Shown here one piece after another: positions 37,848 through 47,395 of a stretch of 64,000 bases of DNA. A program made the translations under genes and the position numbers. This DNA comes from Solicoccozyma terricola (Eukaryota > Basidiomycota > Tremellomycetes > Filobasidiales > Piskurozymaceae). The first letter of the stretch is position 1, and the number at the start of each line of letters is the position of its first letter. Under the pieces are notes generated by a model, which ran no database searches, was not told the DNA's origin, and saw only the letters and a list, made by a program, of their open reading frames with translations. Location of the stretch: positions 1,316,531 through 1,380,530 of the forward strand of contig BCLD01000002.1 of the NCBI GenBank assembly GCA_001600875.1. Direction: 5' to 3'.

Positions 37848-38573
37848 TCAAAAATGGCTCCCACTTCCAGCGCTTTCGGGCGCTATCGATGTGAGGCTTT
37901 GCAGATCTCCTTCAAACTCGCAGAGGCTTTTCGTGAGCGCCGAGAAGCCGGGGAGCGATTGTCCAGTTCCAGAAACTTCGCTGCCGTTCGACATGTTTGT
38001 CAATAGCTCGTTCAACCTGTCAATTTCTGCCTGTTTGCTTGAGACTAGGGATTGTGCCTTACTCAAATCTTCTCTCAAGCTTTCAATTAGTTTTTCTTGT
38101 CTGTCGTACGTTCCTTGCACCCAACAGTGATGTTCCTGGAACGACGGAGTCCATTTAAGGAGCTCAGTCGTGGCAATATTGTCGTCAAGAGACAACCTTC
38201 CATCTTCACATTTTTCCAGTTTCAACGAAATGGACAATAATATGAATGGAAACTTCGGTTCTTCGGATTTCGATCCCCGCAAAATGAGGGTCCCTTTGAT
38301 GGCGTGGAGATCACAGTCATATTTGAATGTGAAGTCTTCGCATCCACAGTTCTGGAAGGGGGTCCTGCCAGAGGAGAGACCTTGCCTCTCCTGCACGAGA
38401 CGCTCTGCCTGCGTTTGAACAAAAGAAGCCAATTCGTCAGGTGTGTAACCAACCTGGACCGACTTCAAGTGGTCAACGACCAGTCTACGTAGACTTCTAC
38501 GATAATATTTGGAGTCCTGAGGTACCAGAGCTACATCAGTCTCAAAGAATTTGTTTCCTCCCTCGATATCCAT
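37848..38573 (-). CDS. Uncharacterised protein, globular head plus coiled coil
   Basis: Intronless ORF of 241 residues, unusual among the neighbouring genes. The first ~135 residues look globular, with a helical segment (RLVVDHLKSVQVGYTPDELA), then strands FTFKYDCDLHAIKGTLILRG and FPFILLSISLKLEKC. Residues ~155-190 form a heptad-like helix containing RQEKLIESLREDLSKAQSLV and SSKQAEIDRLNELL. The tail is Ser-rich. The order of a beta-rich head then a long helix, and the local pattern TFxxDCxxxAxxLxxR, resemble the XRCC4/XLF group of end-joining proteins. The match is loose and several landmark residues are absent. Treat it as hypothetical. Start taken as the first ATG, because no upstream exon is evident. 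Confidence 0.5.
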   Translation of the reverse strand: MDIEGGNKFFETDVALVPQDSKYYRRSLRRLVVDHLKSVQVGYTPDELASFVQTQAERLVQERQGLSSGRTPFQNCGCEDFTFKYDCDLHAIKGTLILRGSKSEEPKFPFILLSISLKLEKCEDGRLSLDDNIATTELLKWTPSFQEHHCWVQGTYDRQEKLIESLREDLSKAQSLVSSKQAEIDRLNELLTNMSNGSEVSGTGQSLPGFSALTKSLCEFEGDLQSLTSIAPESAGSGSHF

Positions 38574-39650
38574 AACCTTGCAGATGTTCTCGTTGTAGTT
38601 GTGAGAGACGGTTGAAGGTCTAATGAGTCGAGTGGACGTGAAATGGAGAGTGATTTGGTGCGTTTGAAGATGAGTCGGAGTGTGGATGTGGGTGCAATAA
38701 TGGGAGTGAATTGGTTTTCTCGATCTAGGTGATGGTGTTAGTGTGGTGGTGAGGTGGTGATTTGATGCTGAGTATTGACTATTGATGATGAGGGGAGATG
38801 ATGTTCGATTAGTAGAGCAATAAAATCGATAAGTGGTTCAGCAATGCTCAATCAGTGATGATGTGTGGGTAAAACAAGGGGAGGGCGAGAACTCAAATTA
38901 TCCCCATCAACATGTCCTTCCTTATACCCAGAACCACAGCTGCGTATCCCTTTTTTTTTTTCGGGGTTACTTTTGAAAGAAAGGAGGTTCACTTGTAGGG
39001 ACACCACCAGCGCATTTCTCCACTTCCTTTCTACCTGGGAGAAATGCCATTGCCAGGCAACTAGTGAGAGCAAAGACAAGGATGGTGTGACAAGAATTTT
39101 GCAAAAAGGTAATTTCAAGGTAATTTGAGGTTTCATACTCCCTTCCTTTCACCACCTTGTTGATTGCAGGACCAGGAGCGCCGACGTAGACGTTACCTTT
39201 ACTCTCAAGATTCGACTTGGAGGGAGGTGTGCGGGGCGAAAAGACCCAATCCAAGCTTGCAACTTCGTTGAAGTAAGGTGAGCTTCTGGTTTGATTCTAT
39301 CCTCGGACAAGAGGGGAAGTGATCCTTTGCCTGCATGTGCCAGCGAGCGATTTGGTGTTGACGAGACGATATCGGTGACTCACGCCGCGGTGGCGATGGA
39401 TCCTATACCTCGCGGCCTCGCCACTGCTCCCGGGACGCGACCTAGTGACCGCATCTCATTCAGATTTGTCAAATTCCACATGTTGAGTGCTGGACGAAGC
39501 AGCTGGAATGTCTGCCACCATGCTCGACATCGCCTCGGGAGGCACGCCACTGCTGTTCATCGTCCCCTGGTTTTCGCAGTCAACCAACGATTTATCATCG
39601 CCAGGACATTGTCCACAGATCCCGTCTATAACACCTCGCCTTCTCCAACT
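38574..39650. other. Divergent region upstream of hydrolase and coiled-coil gene
   Basis: About 1.1 kb between two outward-facing genes. It contains a T-run near 38951, GTGGTG-rich DNA and short ORFs without protein character. Its right part (39291-39650) is open in frame with the hydrolase and could encode an N-terminal extension with the presequence-like piece RFIIARTLSTDPVYNTS. Confidence 0.4.
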
Positions 39651-40778
39651 ATGTTGCTGGTCGCATTGGTGGGCCTGCCGCTCGCACTATGGGCTTACAA
39701 GATCATCATGATGGTGGCATTCCAGCGTAAGATTTTGTACATGGGCTACATACCCCCTGGATCTAGGACGGAGGTGTGTTTGCGCCGAGATTATGAAAGC
39801 TCCGTGCAGCCGGATTAACTATTTCACGAACACAGGTCTTGCAGAGAAATGACCCGGATCTCGCCGGACTGGAATGTCGGGAAGTGGAAGTGCAAAGCAG
39901 TGAAAAGGTCATCCTACGGGGCTACTGCCTGCGAAAGGCCGAGACGGCCGCCATTGCAAAGCAGAAATCTAAGATCTTCATAGTCTACTTCCAAGGTGAG
40001 TTGCCAGCTGTACGTCATCTAAATCGTAATCTATAACCAACTCTTTCTTCTAGGAAATGTAGGATCACCTATCCAACGCCTTCCACTGTTCCGCCAGCTC
40101 CTGCTATCGCAACCCACGTCATCAGATCTAGACGTGAACATCATCGCGATACCACCTCGGTCGTTTGGCCGATCCACGCGCGTCAAGCCGACGCAAGAGG
40201 GTATTCTCCAGGATTATGGTGCCATCGCAGCGTATGTCTCCACCATCTGCTGCGAGGAACCGACGAATAAAATCATCTTCATGGGCCATTCTTTAGGCGC
40301 CTCGATAGCAACAGTCCTCATCGCTTCAAGCCACCCGGAGTGTAGTTTCCGATGCGACGGCTTGATTTTCGAGAATGGCTTCTCATCCATTCCTGACATG
40401 GTGAGGGCGCTTTACCCGCACAAGGCGTTGCCATATCATTATCTAGGGCCGCTGGTTCTCGATCGATGGGATGCAAAGACTGCGTTGAGGCAATCAAGTG
40501 GGCCGACATCGTTGCTGGCGAAAATTCCGATCCTGTTCGTGTCGTCGTCGAATGACGAGTTGGTGCCTCCGAAGATGATGCGAGAGCTGTACGAGACGGC
40601 GATGGAGGCTAGATCTCTTGCATCGGAATCGCGAATAGAGGATAGTACCGCCGATGCCGACCAGAACATCGACGGTATTCAATGGCTTGATGTCCACGGC
40701 GGCCTGCACGATTTCGCATGGAAGAAACCCCTATGGTCTCGAACCATTTGGACCTGGCTCTCCTCCCTATCTCGTTGA
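39651..40778 (+). CDS. Membrane-anchored alpha/beta hydrolase (ABHD13/Bem46-like)
   Basis: Serine hydrolase of unknown substrate. The start MLLVALVGLPLALWAYKIIM gives a single N-terminal hydrophobic anchor. Exon 2 begins LQRNDPDLAGLECREVEVQS; later exons include IFIVYFQGN and VNIIAIPPRSFGRSTRVKPT. The catalytic triad is visible: nucleophile in FMGHSLGAS, Asp in VSSSNDELVPP, and His in VHGGLHDFAW, which is close to the C-terminus (WTWLSSLSR). Overall ~300 residues, typical of the ABHD13/Bem46 group, but I cannot separate this from other anchored hydrolases. An in-frame upstream ATG (39396) would add a presequence-like extension, so mitochondrial targeting is an open alternative. Its stop is only 10 bp from the stop of the opposing carrier gene. 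Confidence 0.82.
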
Positions 40779-40788
40779 TCACCCTCTC

Positions 40789-42455
40789 CTAAACCTCGCC
40801 CCCAACATATGCAAAAACCAAGAACCCTACTCCCCAGGGTGCTACTCCAGCCAACCTCCAACCAAACCTGGACATCCCGCCTGACACCCTCTGCCAGCCC
40901 CTCTCTTTTGGTCTTTTCAGAGCTGCTGGATTCCGGAACAAAGATCTCCATCCTTGTTCCTTGACGAGTCTACTCGTCATATCGATAACTCCTCCACTTC
41001 GATTGAATGGCCGAGTGATTCCTCGTGTAGGATGTGATGAGAATTCTAAACCTTGAGCTGTGGATTCTCTTGCTCGTGAGAAGGATTCGAGTTTTCGGAA
41101 AGGTCTTGAAGTGAGTTCGGCAAGTAGGGAAGCCGAGATCCCTCCGAAGACGAGGGTGGTAGCTTGAGCTAGTCGTGCTGAAGTGGGGGCTTTGATATTT
41201 CCCACCGCGTCCATTTTAACCTCCAACTCCCCGTTTCGTGCCTCCATCGTCATCATCATCATCTTCTTGACCTCCAATCCTGTCCTTCTTGACCCATCAA
41301 AGGCTGCAAAGAAAACCGCATATGCGACTCCATCTCTTGCGATACTCCATCTTACACCTCTCCATGCGGCCGTGATTCCATGTGGAATACCAAGGAAACT
41401 TCGGATCGATTGCCCGATTGATTTCTCACCCTTTACGCCGCTGATTATAAATCGTCCTCCGAATTTGGAACTCGAGTGGGTTTCTAATCCAATGACTTTT
41501 CTCCAACCTTCAACCCATCCCATCGTTCCTCTCTTCAAGACGCCGACGGTATTCTCGACAGGAGTGAACAGTAAACCTTGTAAAATGCCGGCTGCCATTC
41601 CGGCTGTTGCGGAGAGGAGTGTAGGGTGAGGTAATAAAGAAGATGCTTCGAGGGATAGGAAGAGATCTTCTGTAGAGTTAGGGTTCGGGATGAAGGAGAA
41701 GATATCACTGTCGGTTTCGTCGAATGTGTCATGGTGTGAGATGGGAGAGGAGGATGGTGACGATGACGTGGTAGGAGCGAAGAACTCGAGCTTGGTCAAC
41801 AAATGACAGAACCAGCTTTGACTGAAGAATAGGATAGTCCCCAAGACTGAATTGATGACTAGAGGTGGGAATATTTGATGTAGGATCGTTTTCGTCTGTG
41901 TGACCGACAAACCACGCCCGGACCGCATGGTCAACTTGTCGGACACGGTGATGCGAATCAAAGACCCGAGTAAGTATGACTCACTCCTTTCTCTTTAATC
42001 AGTGCTCTGAAGAATGACGGTGTGAGAGTCTGCTGTGAGGATAAAGCAAGTCGTCTGAGGGATGCAAGGGTATCCACTATAAACAAAGGGTGACAGGACA
42101 GGTGAGTACAAGAGAGAGGCATGAGTGTGGTTGATAGAATGCAGCCGTACCTCTTGTCGGTCGAAAGAGTCTTGATGGTCTTTTGAAATAGATTCCTGGA
42201 GGAGTGGTTAATTTAGTTGCAAGTATTGTGAGGGAGAGCGGTCAGTTACGCACCTAGGAACAATAGGGCCGACCTAGCCACGGCCGCTGAGAAACTGGTG
42301 AGAGGAGTGGCGGGTTCGGTGGTAGGCGTGGACACGGACAGACGTCTGGACGATGACTGCGACGATGACTGCGACGATGACTGTGACTGTGACTGCGACT
42401 GTGACTGCTCTCGAGGCCCATCATGAGTAGCTGTGGCCACCGAGTCCCTGGTCAT
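40789..42455 (-). CDS. Divergent mitochondrial carrier family protein
   Basis: SLC25-type inner-membrane carrier, substrate unknown. Exon 1 has a Ser/Gln repeat (SQSQSQSQSSSQSSSQSSS) encoded by GACTGC/GACTGT-type repeats, then FSAAVARSALLFLGA. Small exons NLFQKTIKTLSTDKR and DTLASLRRLALSSQQTLTPS follow. The main exon carries SLIRITVSDKLTMRSGRG, then SATAGMAAGILQGLLFTPVE (a degenerate PxE signature of one carrier repeat) and AWRGVRWSIARDGVAYAVFF. It ends with FGGISASLLAELTSRPF and RFGWRLAGVAPWGVGFLVFA. Carrier repeats are recognisable, but the charged signature residues are eroded in at least one repeat. It shares a divergent promoter with GGC1, another carrier. Confidence 0.8.
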
Positions 42456-42715
42456 TGCTCGAAGTTACTTGCTACTGTGGGTTGTGCTGAATGCTGTGTG
42501 TTGGATATTAATTCAATCTACCGGGGATAACTAGCCCGCCGCCCCCGCCGCCCCAATCTAATCTTTCACGTGACACTTTTATTTCCTGTCTCAACACCCA
42601 ACAGCCCAAAAATGTCGTCCGCAACCTTCCTCCCCTCAGCGTCCCCAGCCTCCGTCGTATCCCCCTCCGCACCTCCTCCGCCCTCTCCCCCGACCGTTCA
42701 CTCAGACACAGCAAC
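42456..42715. promoter_or_regulatory. Divergent promoter between two mitochondrial carriers
   Basis: 260 bp between outward-facing starts, with CACGTG at 42567-42572 (context TTTCACGTGACAC) and a GC-rich CCGCCGCCCCCGCC stretch next to it. An upstream ATG at 42612 opens an out-of-frame ORF that overlaps the GGC1 start and could act as a uORF. Confidence 0.6.
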
Positions 42716-44277
42716 ATGTCTCCACCAGATGGCTTCAAGAGGGAATCAGGGACGGCGAGGGTGCTGGGAAGTGGTGCATCTGGGATTGCAGAGTTGATGG
42801 TACAGTTCTCTGTCCTTGCACTTCCCCGACGCGACGTTTCACTGATTCGCATCGTGGTCGTCAAAAACAGGTGTTCCATCCTGTTGTAAGTCCTGATCAA
42901 AACTTGCTTTTGCTAAATCTCTGCTCGCCACATCGGCTGATTACTCGGACTGACGTCGGCGTTGAACCTTCAACAGGACACCATCGCTAAAAGGCTCATG
43001 TCGAACAAGAATAAATTCCATATCTCGGAACTCAACACTCTTATCTTCAGATCAGCAGCTGACAAATCTATCGCTGGAAAATTCTTGTCCTTGTTTCCTG
43101 GTGCGTTTCGAAAACTGATCACACTGGGGTCTTTGGGAATTAACCTCGGCGCAAAATGTGTCACACACAGGTCTTGGCTATGCAGCAGGTTACAAAATCG
43201 CTCAACGTGTATACAAATTCGGTGGTCAGCCGTACTTTAGGGATGTGATTGACAGGCAACCAGCGTTGAAGAAAGGTTTTGAGGACATGTTTGGAGAGAG
43301 GAGGGGAAAAATGATGATCCATGCGACGGCTGGTAGGTGAGTTTGCAATGTCAACGATTGGGACGACGCGAAAAGCAAGTTGAGAGTGTGGCGGAAACGT
43401 GGTGTGAATGGAGGCGAAACCATCTGACGATATCTCCCTCTTATCTTGTCTCCCCCTCGCAGTCTCACCGGAATCGGAGAAGTCGTTCTCCTCCCATTGG
43501 ATGTCCTCAAAATCAAAATGCAAACCAACCCAGACGCTTTGAAGGGTCGTGGAATCTTCAAGCTCCTGTCCGAGGAAGGTCTTGGAAGTTTGTACAGAGG
43601 TTGGGGTTGGACGATGGGTAGGAACGCACCTGGTTCTTTTGCTGTGGGTAGACGACGCGACTTCTTTTGATAGGTGGTGGAGGATGATGATACTGATTCG
43701 TATGGCTTGATTATCGTAGCTATTCGGTGGTAGTGCTGTGACCAAGGAGTACTTGTTCCATTTGTCCGATTATTCTCAGGCTACTTGGACCCAAAGTAAG
43801 TGGTGATTTGTTCAGCTGATCAGTTGACAGCGGTTGACGCCGTATTTTCTTGTTGGTGTGCATAGACTTTGTCTCATCAATCGCTGGTGCCGTTGCTTCC
43901 ATCACCGTCGCCGCTCCTCTTGATGTGGTCAAGGTCAGTCTAGCGCTCTCAGAAGTTATTCTTGATGACCTCGGACTGCTGACATCTTCCCGCCCTCTTC
44001 ATCCTCACAGACCCGGATACAAAATGCCAACTTTGGCTCACGAGTCGGTGGTGCGACCATCATCGCCGATATGATCCGTAAAGAAGGAATGAGTTCATTC
44101 TTCAAGGGATTAACACCGAAGATCTTGGTGGTTGGACCCAAGTTGGTGTTCTCGTACACTCTTGCTCAGAGCTTGATTCCGTTCTTTGGCAAGTTTGGTG
44201 AGTGGGAGTTGTGGGCGGGAGCGGGAGGTTGTGGACCTTTCCGAGCTGACGACTCTGGTGATGGTACCGCAGTATAA
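42716..44277 (+). CDS. GGC1: Mitochondrial GTP/GDP carrier
   Basis: Inner-membrane carrier that exchanges GTP for GDP and affects iron balance; fungal Ggc1 (Yhm1). Spliced order: MSPPDGFKRESGTARVLGSG and ASGIAELM, then the 15-nt exon VFHPV, then DTIAKRLMSNKNKFHISELN. Next are SLFPG|LGYAAGYKIAQRVYKFGGQP and FEDMFGERRGKMMIHATAG. Then SLTGIGEVVLLPLDVLKIKM, RGWGWTMGRNAPGSFA, LFHLSDYSQATWTQ, NFVSSIAGAVASITVAAPLD and FFKGLTPKILVVGPKLVFSY. The three carrier signatures PVDTIAK, PLDVLKI and PLDVVKT are all intact. The blocks match the Ggc1 family closely. The last exon encodes only a Val and the stop. It is divergent from another carrier gene. Confidence 0.96.
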
Positions 44278-44569
44278 ACGTGGATAGAATAGACTCAGTG
44301 TCAACTTCAGGTCGAGGGCAGTCAGAGCTTGCTACCTAGATGGGCGGGTACAAGGGTTCACTTTGCGACCGTTTCTTTTCCGTTTTGGCTGGGGCAATAA
44401 AGGGAGGCGATACTTCTTTTGTAAATAGACATTATATAGACACTGCTCATGATACTTTGATGTGTTGATCTGTCGTCGTCACGGGTCGTTGCGTTCGCGT
44501 CAAAAGCGTACACACTGCGAATACAGCTGTTACAATCTTCAAATTCGTTCACCACTCGTTGTTTCGCCA
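44278..44569. other. Convergent 3' region, GGC1 / RS-RD gene
   Basis: 292 bp between stop codons of GGC1 and the minus-strand RS/RD gene. AT-rich (TTTTGTAAATAGACATTATATAG); likely holds both polyadenylation regions. Confidence 0.4.
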
Positions 44570-46836
44570 TCATTGAACCTCCAAATCCCAATTTGAAGGC
44601 TCTTCCTGATCCATCGACGCGGCTTGATAACGTCGAGCGTACGCGGTTTTATGCTGTGCGGCTTCGAGATCATCTTCGGCACGCGCGAGATCGTATCGTG
44701 CGAGACGAGCGGCGGCGGCGATGGATTGAAAGGTGTGGACCTTTTTGGCACGTTCGTAGTTTGATTTGATGAGCTGGAGGGGGATGGGAGATCGTCAGTC
44801 CAGAAAGAAAAAAGAAACCCCCCCCCCCCCCCCACCCCCCTTCCTCTTCACTCCCCCTGGCTATTCCCGAACGCAACTCACCTCCTCTTCCCACTGAAGT
44901 GATTTAGAGATCTCCCTTGAAGTAATCGTAATACTCCTCTCCTTTGAAACTTCTATAACCCTCTGTACGTTATCCAATTTCTCACGGGGGATGATGAGTG
45001 GTTCCTTTGGAGGTGGATACGTTTTCCATCCTCTTGCTGGTTTCGGAGGATGTTGCGTGATTGGTTGTCGGTGGTTGCTGGAAGGAGTGGATGCGGCGGC
45101 GGCGGCGTATGGGTTGTTATTCGGCGTAGCGCTTGTACCCGCTCTATGATCCGTCCCACCAGTTGCACCATAAGGGTTTGCAAGCGGTGTTCCCTTTAAC
45201 ACATGTCGGCCGTCATTTGACGACTTTCGAGCTGGTGGTGTTCCAGGTGACAAATCGACTGTCGTTGCTGGAGTTTGTGGACTGTTACTGGAATTCAAAA
45301 CATCTCTTGGTGATGGATCTGCGAAGCGAGGATTAGAGCTACGAGGAGCAAGTGTATCGGTGGATGGTTTGTTGGTTGATGTGTCTATGGATGTTGATGT
45401 AGGACTGGCTGCTTCGGCCATTACGACGTCTTCTGATGGTGGTCGACTCGATCGTGCCATTTCAATTGGTCGTATGACAGGAGGGAGACGGGGTACCGCG
45501 CCGCCACCGCCACCACCACTACCACCCGCCATTCGCTCGCTTCGTGGTCCAGAAGGCGGTGCGAATGGTTTTACACCACGATTGAGAGTTGCAGATGGTC
45601 CTTTAGGTGGTGCTATACTGAATGATATGGGTCGAGGTAAGGTGTATGGGTTTGTGGATGGTGATGTGGATGGAAGGGTGTTTGATATTGGTGTCGATGT
45701 CGATGTCGATGTCGATGTCGATGTCGATATTGATTGCTCGTCTAGTCTTGGTTTTTTAGATGGTGGTGGTGGTGATGATGATGATGGTGATGATGAAGAT
45801 TCGGGTGTACGTGTTGCTGAAGTATCAGCGCTGGGTATTGGTAGACCTTCCTTGTCATCATTTCGTGCTCGTTTCGATTCGATGAATCGTGAAGGAGGAC
45901 TTTTCCCGATTTTTCCGTCCGAGGAATTAGCACCGCTTGGTATTCTACCGTAGTCGCCACGATTTGATGGTGGGGGAAGGGAAGGACGGGATGGACCAGG
46001 AGGAGGAGCAGGAGGAGGCGGTGGAGTGACCATTCCTTCCTCCGATGAGTAGTCGTCGTGCTCTGCAGTGGATTTGTCGTCTGGTCGTGTAGAGTCTGTT
46101 TTGAAGGGGAGGACGTGGTTCGAGAGTCAGCTTGGAGATGCGAGGAACAAGGCTGGTTATGATCGCAGAGAGAGTAGAGAGAGTAGTGCTGGCTTCGTTC
46201 GCGAAAGAGATAGGTTCGTTCCGCAAAGAAATGAACGCACTACGTTCACAAGAGAATAATCTTCGCTCCTCGAAGACAGAAGAAAGAAGAGAGAATACTC
46301 CCTTCGCTCGCGAAGAAAGTAGTGCTCACTTCGTTCGCGGAGGATAGTCTTCGCTCCGCGAAGAAAGAAGAAAGAATGCTCGCTTCGCTTGCGAAGAAAT
46401 GACCCCTTCGCTCACACAGAATGCTCGCTTCGCTCGCTGAAGAAGAGCTCCCTGACGGGAATACGCCCAATTTTCTTATGTGAATAATTGGAACTCACAT
46501 GATCTATCATTTCCTCTCGCTGATCTTGGTCCCGTTGGAGCTCTTGAATCTCTTGAATCTCTTGAATCTCTCAAGTCTCTCAAGTCTCTCAAGTCTCTCA
46601 AGTCCCTCAAGTCCCTCAAGTCCCTCGAATCTCTCTCATAATCCCTCCCATCCCTCGAATCCCTCCCATCCCTCGAATCCCTTCCATCCCTCGAATCCCT
46701 CCCATCCCTCCCCCTGTCCTCGTCCCTCCTCCCTAATGAATTCCTACCAGACCATCTCCTTCTATCCCCACTTCTACTCCTCGATCTATTCCTACTAGGT
46801 CCAGAACTAGTACTCGTACTCCTCCCTCTCCTTCGA

Positions 46837-46867
<31 letters not shown>

Positions 46868-47219
46868 ACGAGGACGATTGAGGCTGCAGAAGAGGAGGCG
46901 GAGGAGTTGATACACGTGAATGTTCATTCGACCATTGATTTCCTCGATTGTCGTATCGTGTATCGTCGTATCGATGTGTTGTTGGACGTTGTCTAGAACG
47001 GGAGGGAGAGCGGGAACGGGATCGGGATCGGGATCGGGAGCGAGAACGTGAACGTGAACGGTATCGAGTACTTGGAGGACCTCGATAGTTGTCGCGGTCG
47101 CGGTCACGTTCACGATCGCGATCTCTCCATGGGATGTCACCACGTCGACGATCGATGTCTCTGTCTCTGTCCCTGTCCCTGTCCCTGTATGGATCTCTGC
47201 GTGGATAGTAGCCACTCAT
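44570..47219 (-). CDS. RS/RD-repeat-rich nuclear protein, uncharacterised
   Basis: Start MSGYYPRRDPYRDRDRDRDR. Exon 1 is almost wholly low complexity: RD dipeptides, an RS array (RYRSRSRSRSRSRSRSRSRS), a poly-Ala tract from GCC repeats (~46832-46866), then repeats of SRDGRD and of RDL. Exon 2 holds VTPPPPPAPPPGPSRPSLPP, a Ser/Thr tract from GATGTC repeats (45692-45726), and a more conserved-looking end, PARGWKTYPPPKEPLIIPRE then KLDNVQRVIEVSKERSITIT. The last exon is helical: LIKSNYERAKKVHTFQSIAA, AARLARYDLARAEDDLEAAQ, ending MDQEEPSNWDLEVQ. I do not recognise the family. The RS and RD arrays suggest a splicing or transcription role, by composition only. The first intron (46096-46498, 403 nt) contains the longest palindromic array in the window. 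Confidence 0.65.
46185..46460 (-). repeat. Palindromic array A, inside RS/RD-gene intron
   Basis: About ten diverged units of 22-30 nt, each built on a CTTCGCGAGCGAAG-like palindrome followed by a CGAGCATTCT-like tail (transcript sense). It fills about two thirds of intron 46096-46498. It shares an exact 18-mer AATGCTCGCTTCGCTCGC (plus strand, 46420-46437) with array C and an exact 17-mer (46343-46359) with array D. Confidence 0.9.
46560..46720 (-). repeat. Coding tandem repeats (RDL and SRDGRD units)
   Basis: Two abutting tandem arrays in exon 1 of the RS/RD gene: CAAGTCTCT-type 9-mers encoding Arg-Asp-Leu, and CCATCCCTCGAATCCCT-type units encoding Ser-Arg-Asp-Gly-Arg-Asp. Both keep the reading frame. 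Confidence 0.85.
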
Positions 47220-47395
47220 TGGAGTGTGAGGAGTGTGAGTAGGGGTAGTAGTGGTAGTAATAGATACTTGTATTACTTGTTCCCCCCGGCGCTGTTTCCC
47301 CCTGTCCCTCCGTGAGAAAATACATCCCCCCCCTCCCCCCCTCACATACACACACAACACAACACAACACATCCCAACACATCCACACATCCATC
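47220..47395. promoter_or_regulatory. RS/RD gene / SCD6 bidirectional promoter
   Basis: 176 bp between outward-facing start codons, with an ACAACACAACACAACAC repeat near 47354 immediately upstream of SCD6 and C-rich runs near 47326-47340. No CACGTG seen. Confidence 0.5.

Noticed and set aside
39291..39650. N-terminal extension of the alpha/beta hydrolase from upstream ATGs
   Set aside because: Open in frame and with a presequence-like piece, but the first ~80 residues look random, and the ATG at 39651 gives a clean membrane anchor. Kept only as an alternative.
42612..42797. ORF starting MSSATFLPSASPAS upstream of GGC1
   Set aside because: Out of frame with the conserved carrier sequence that starts at 42716. 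At most a uORF.
46185..46460. CRISPR-like appearance of the intronic array
   Set aside because: Units are diverged, abut without unique spacers of fixed length, lie in a eukaryotic intron, and no cas-like gene is present.
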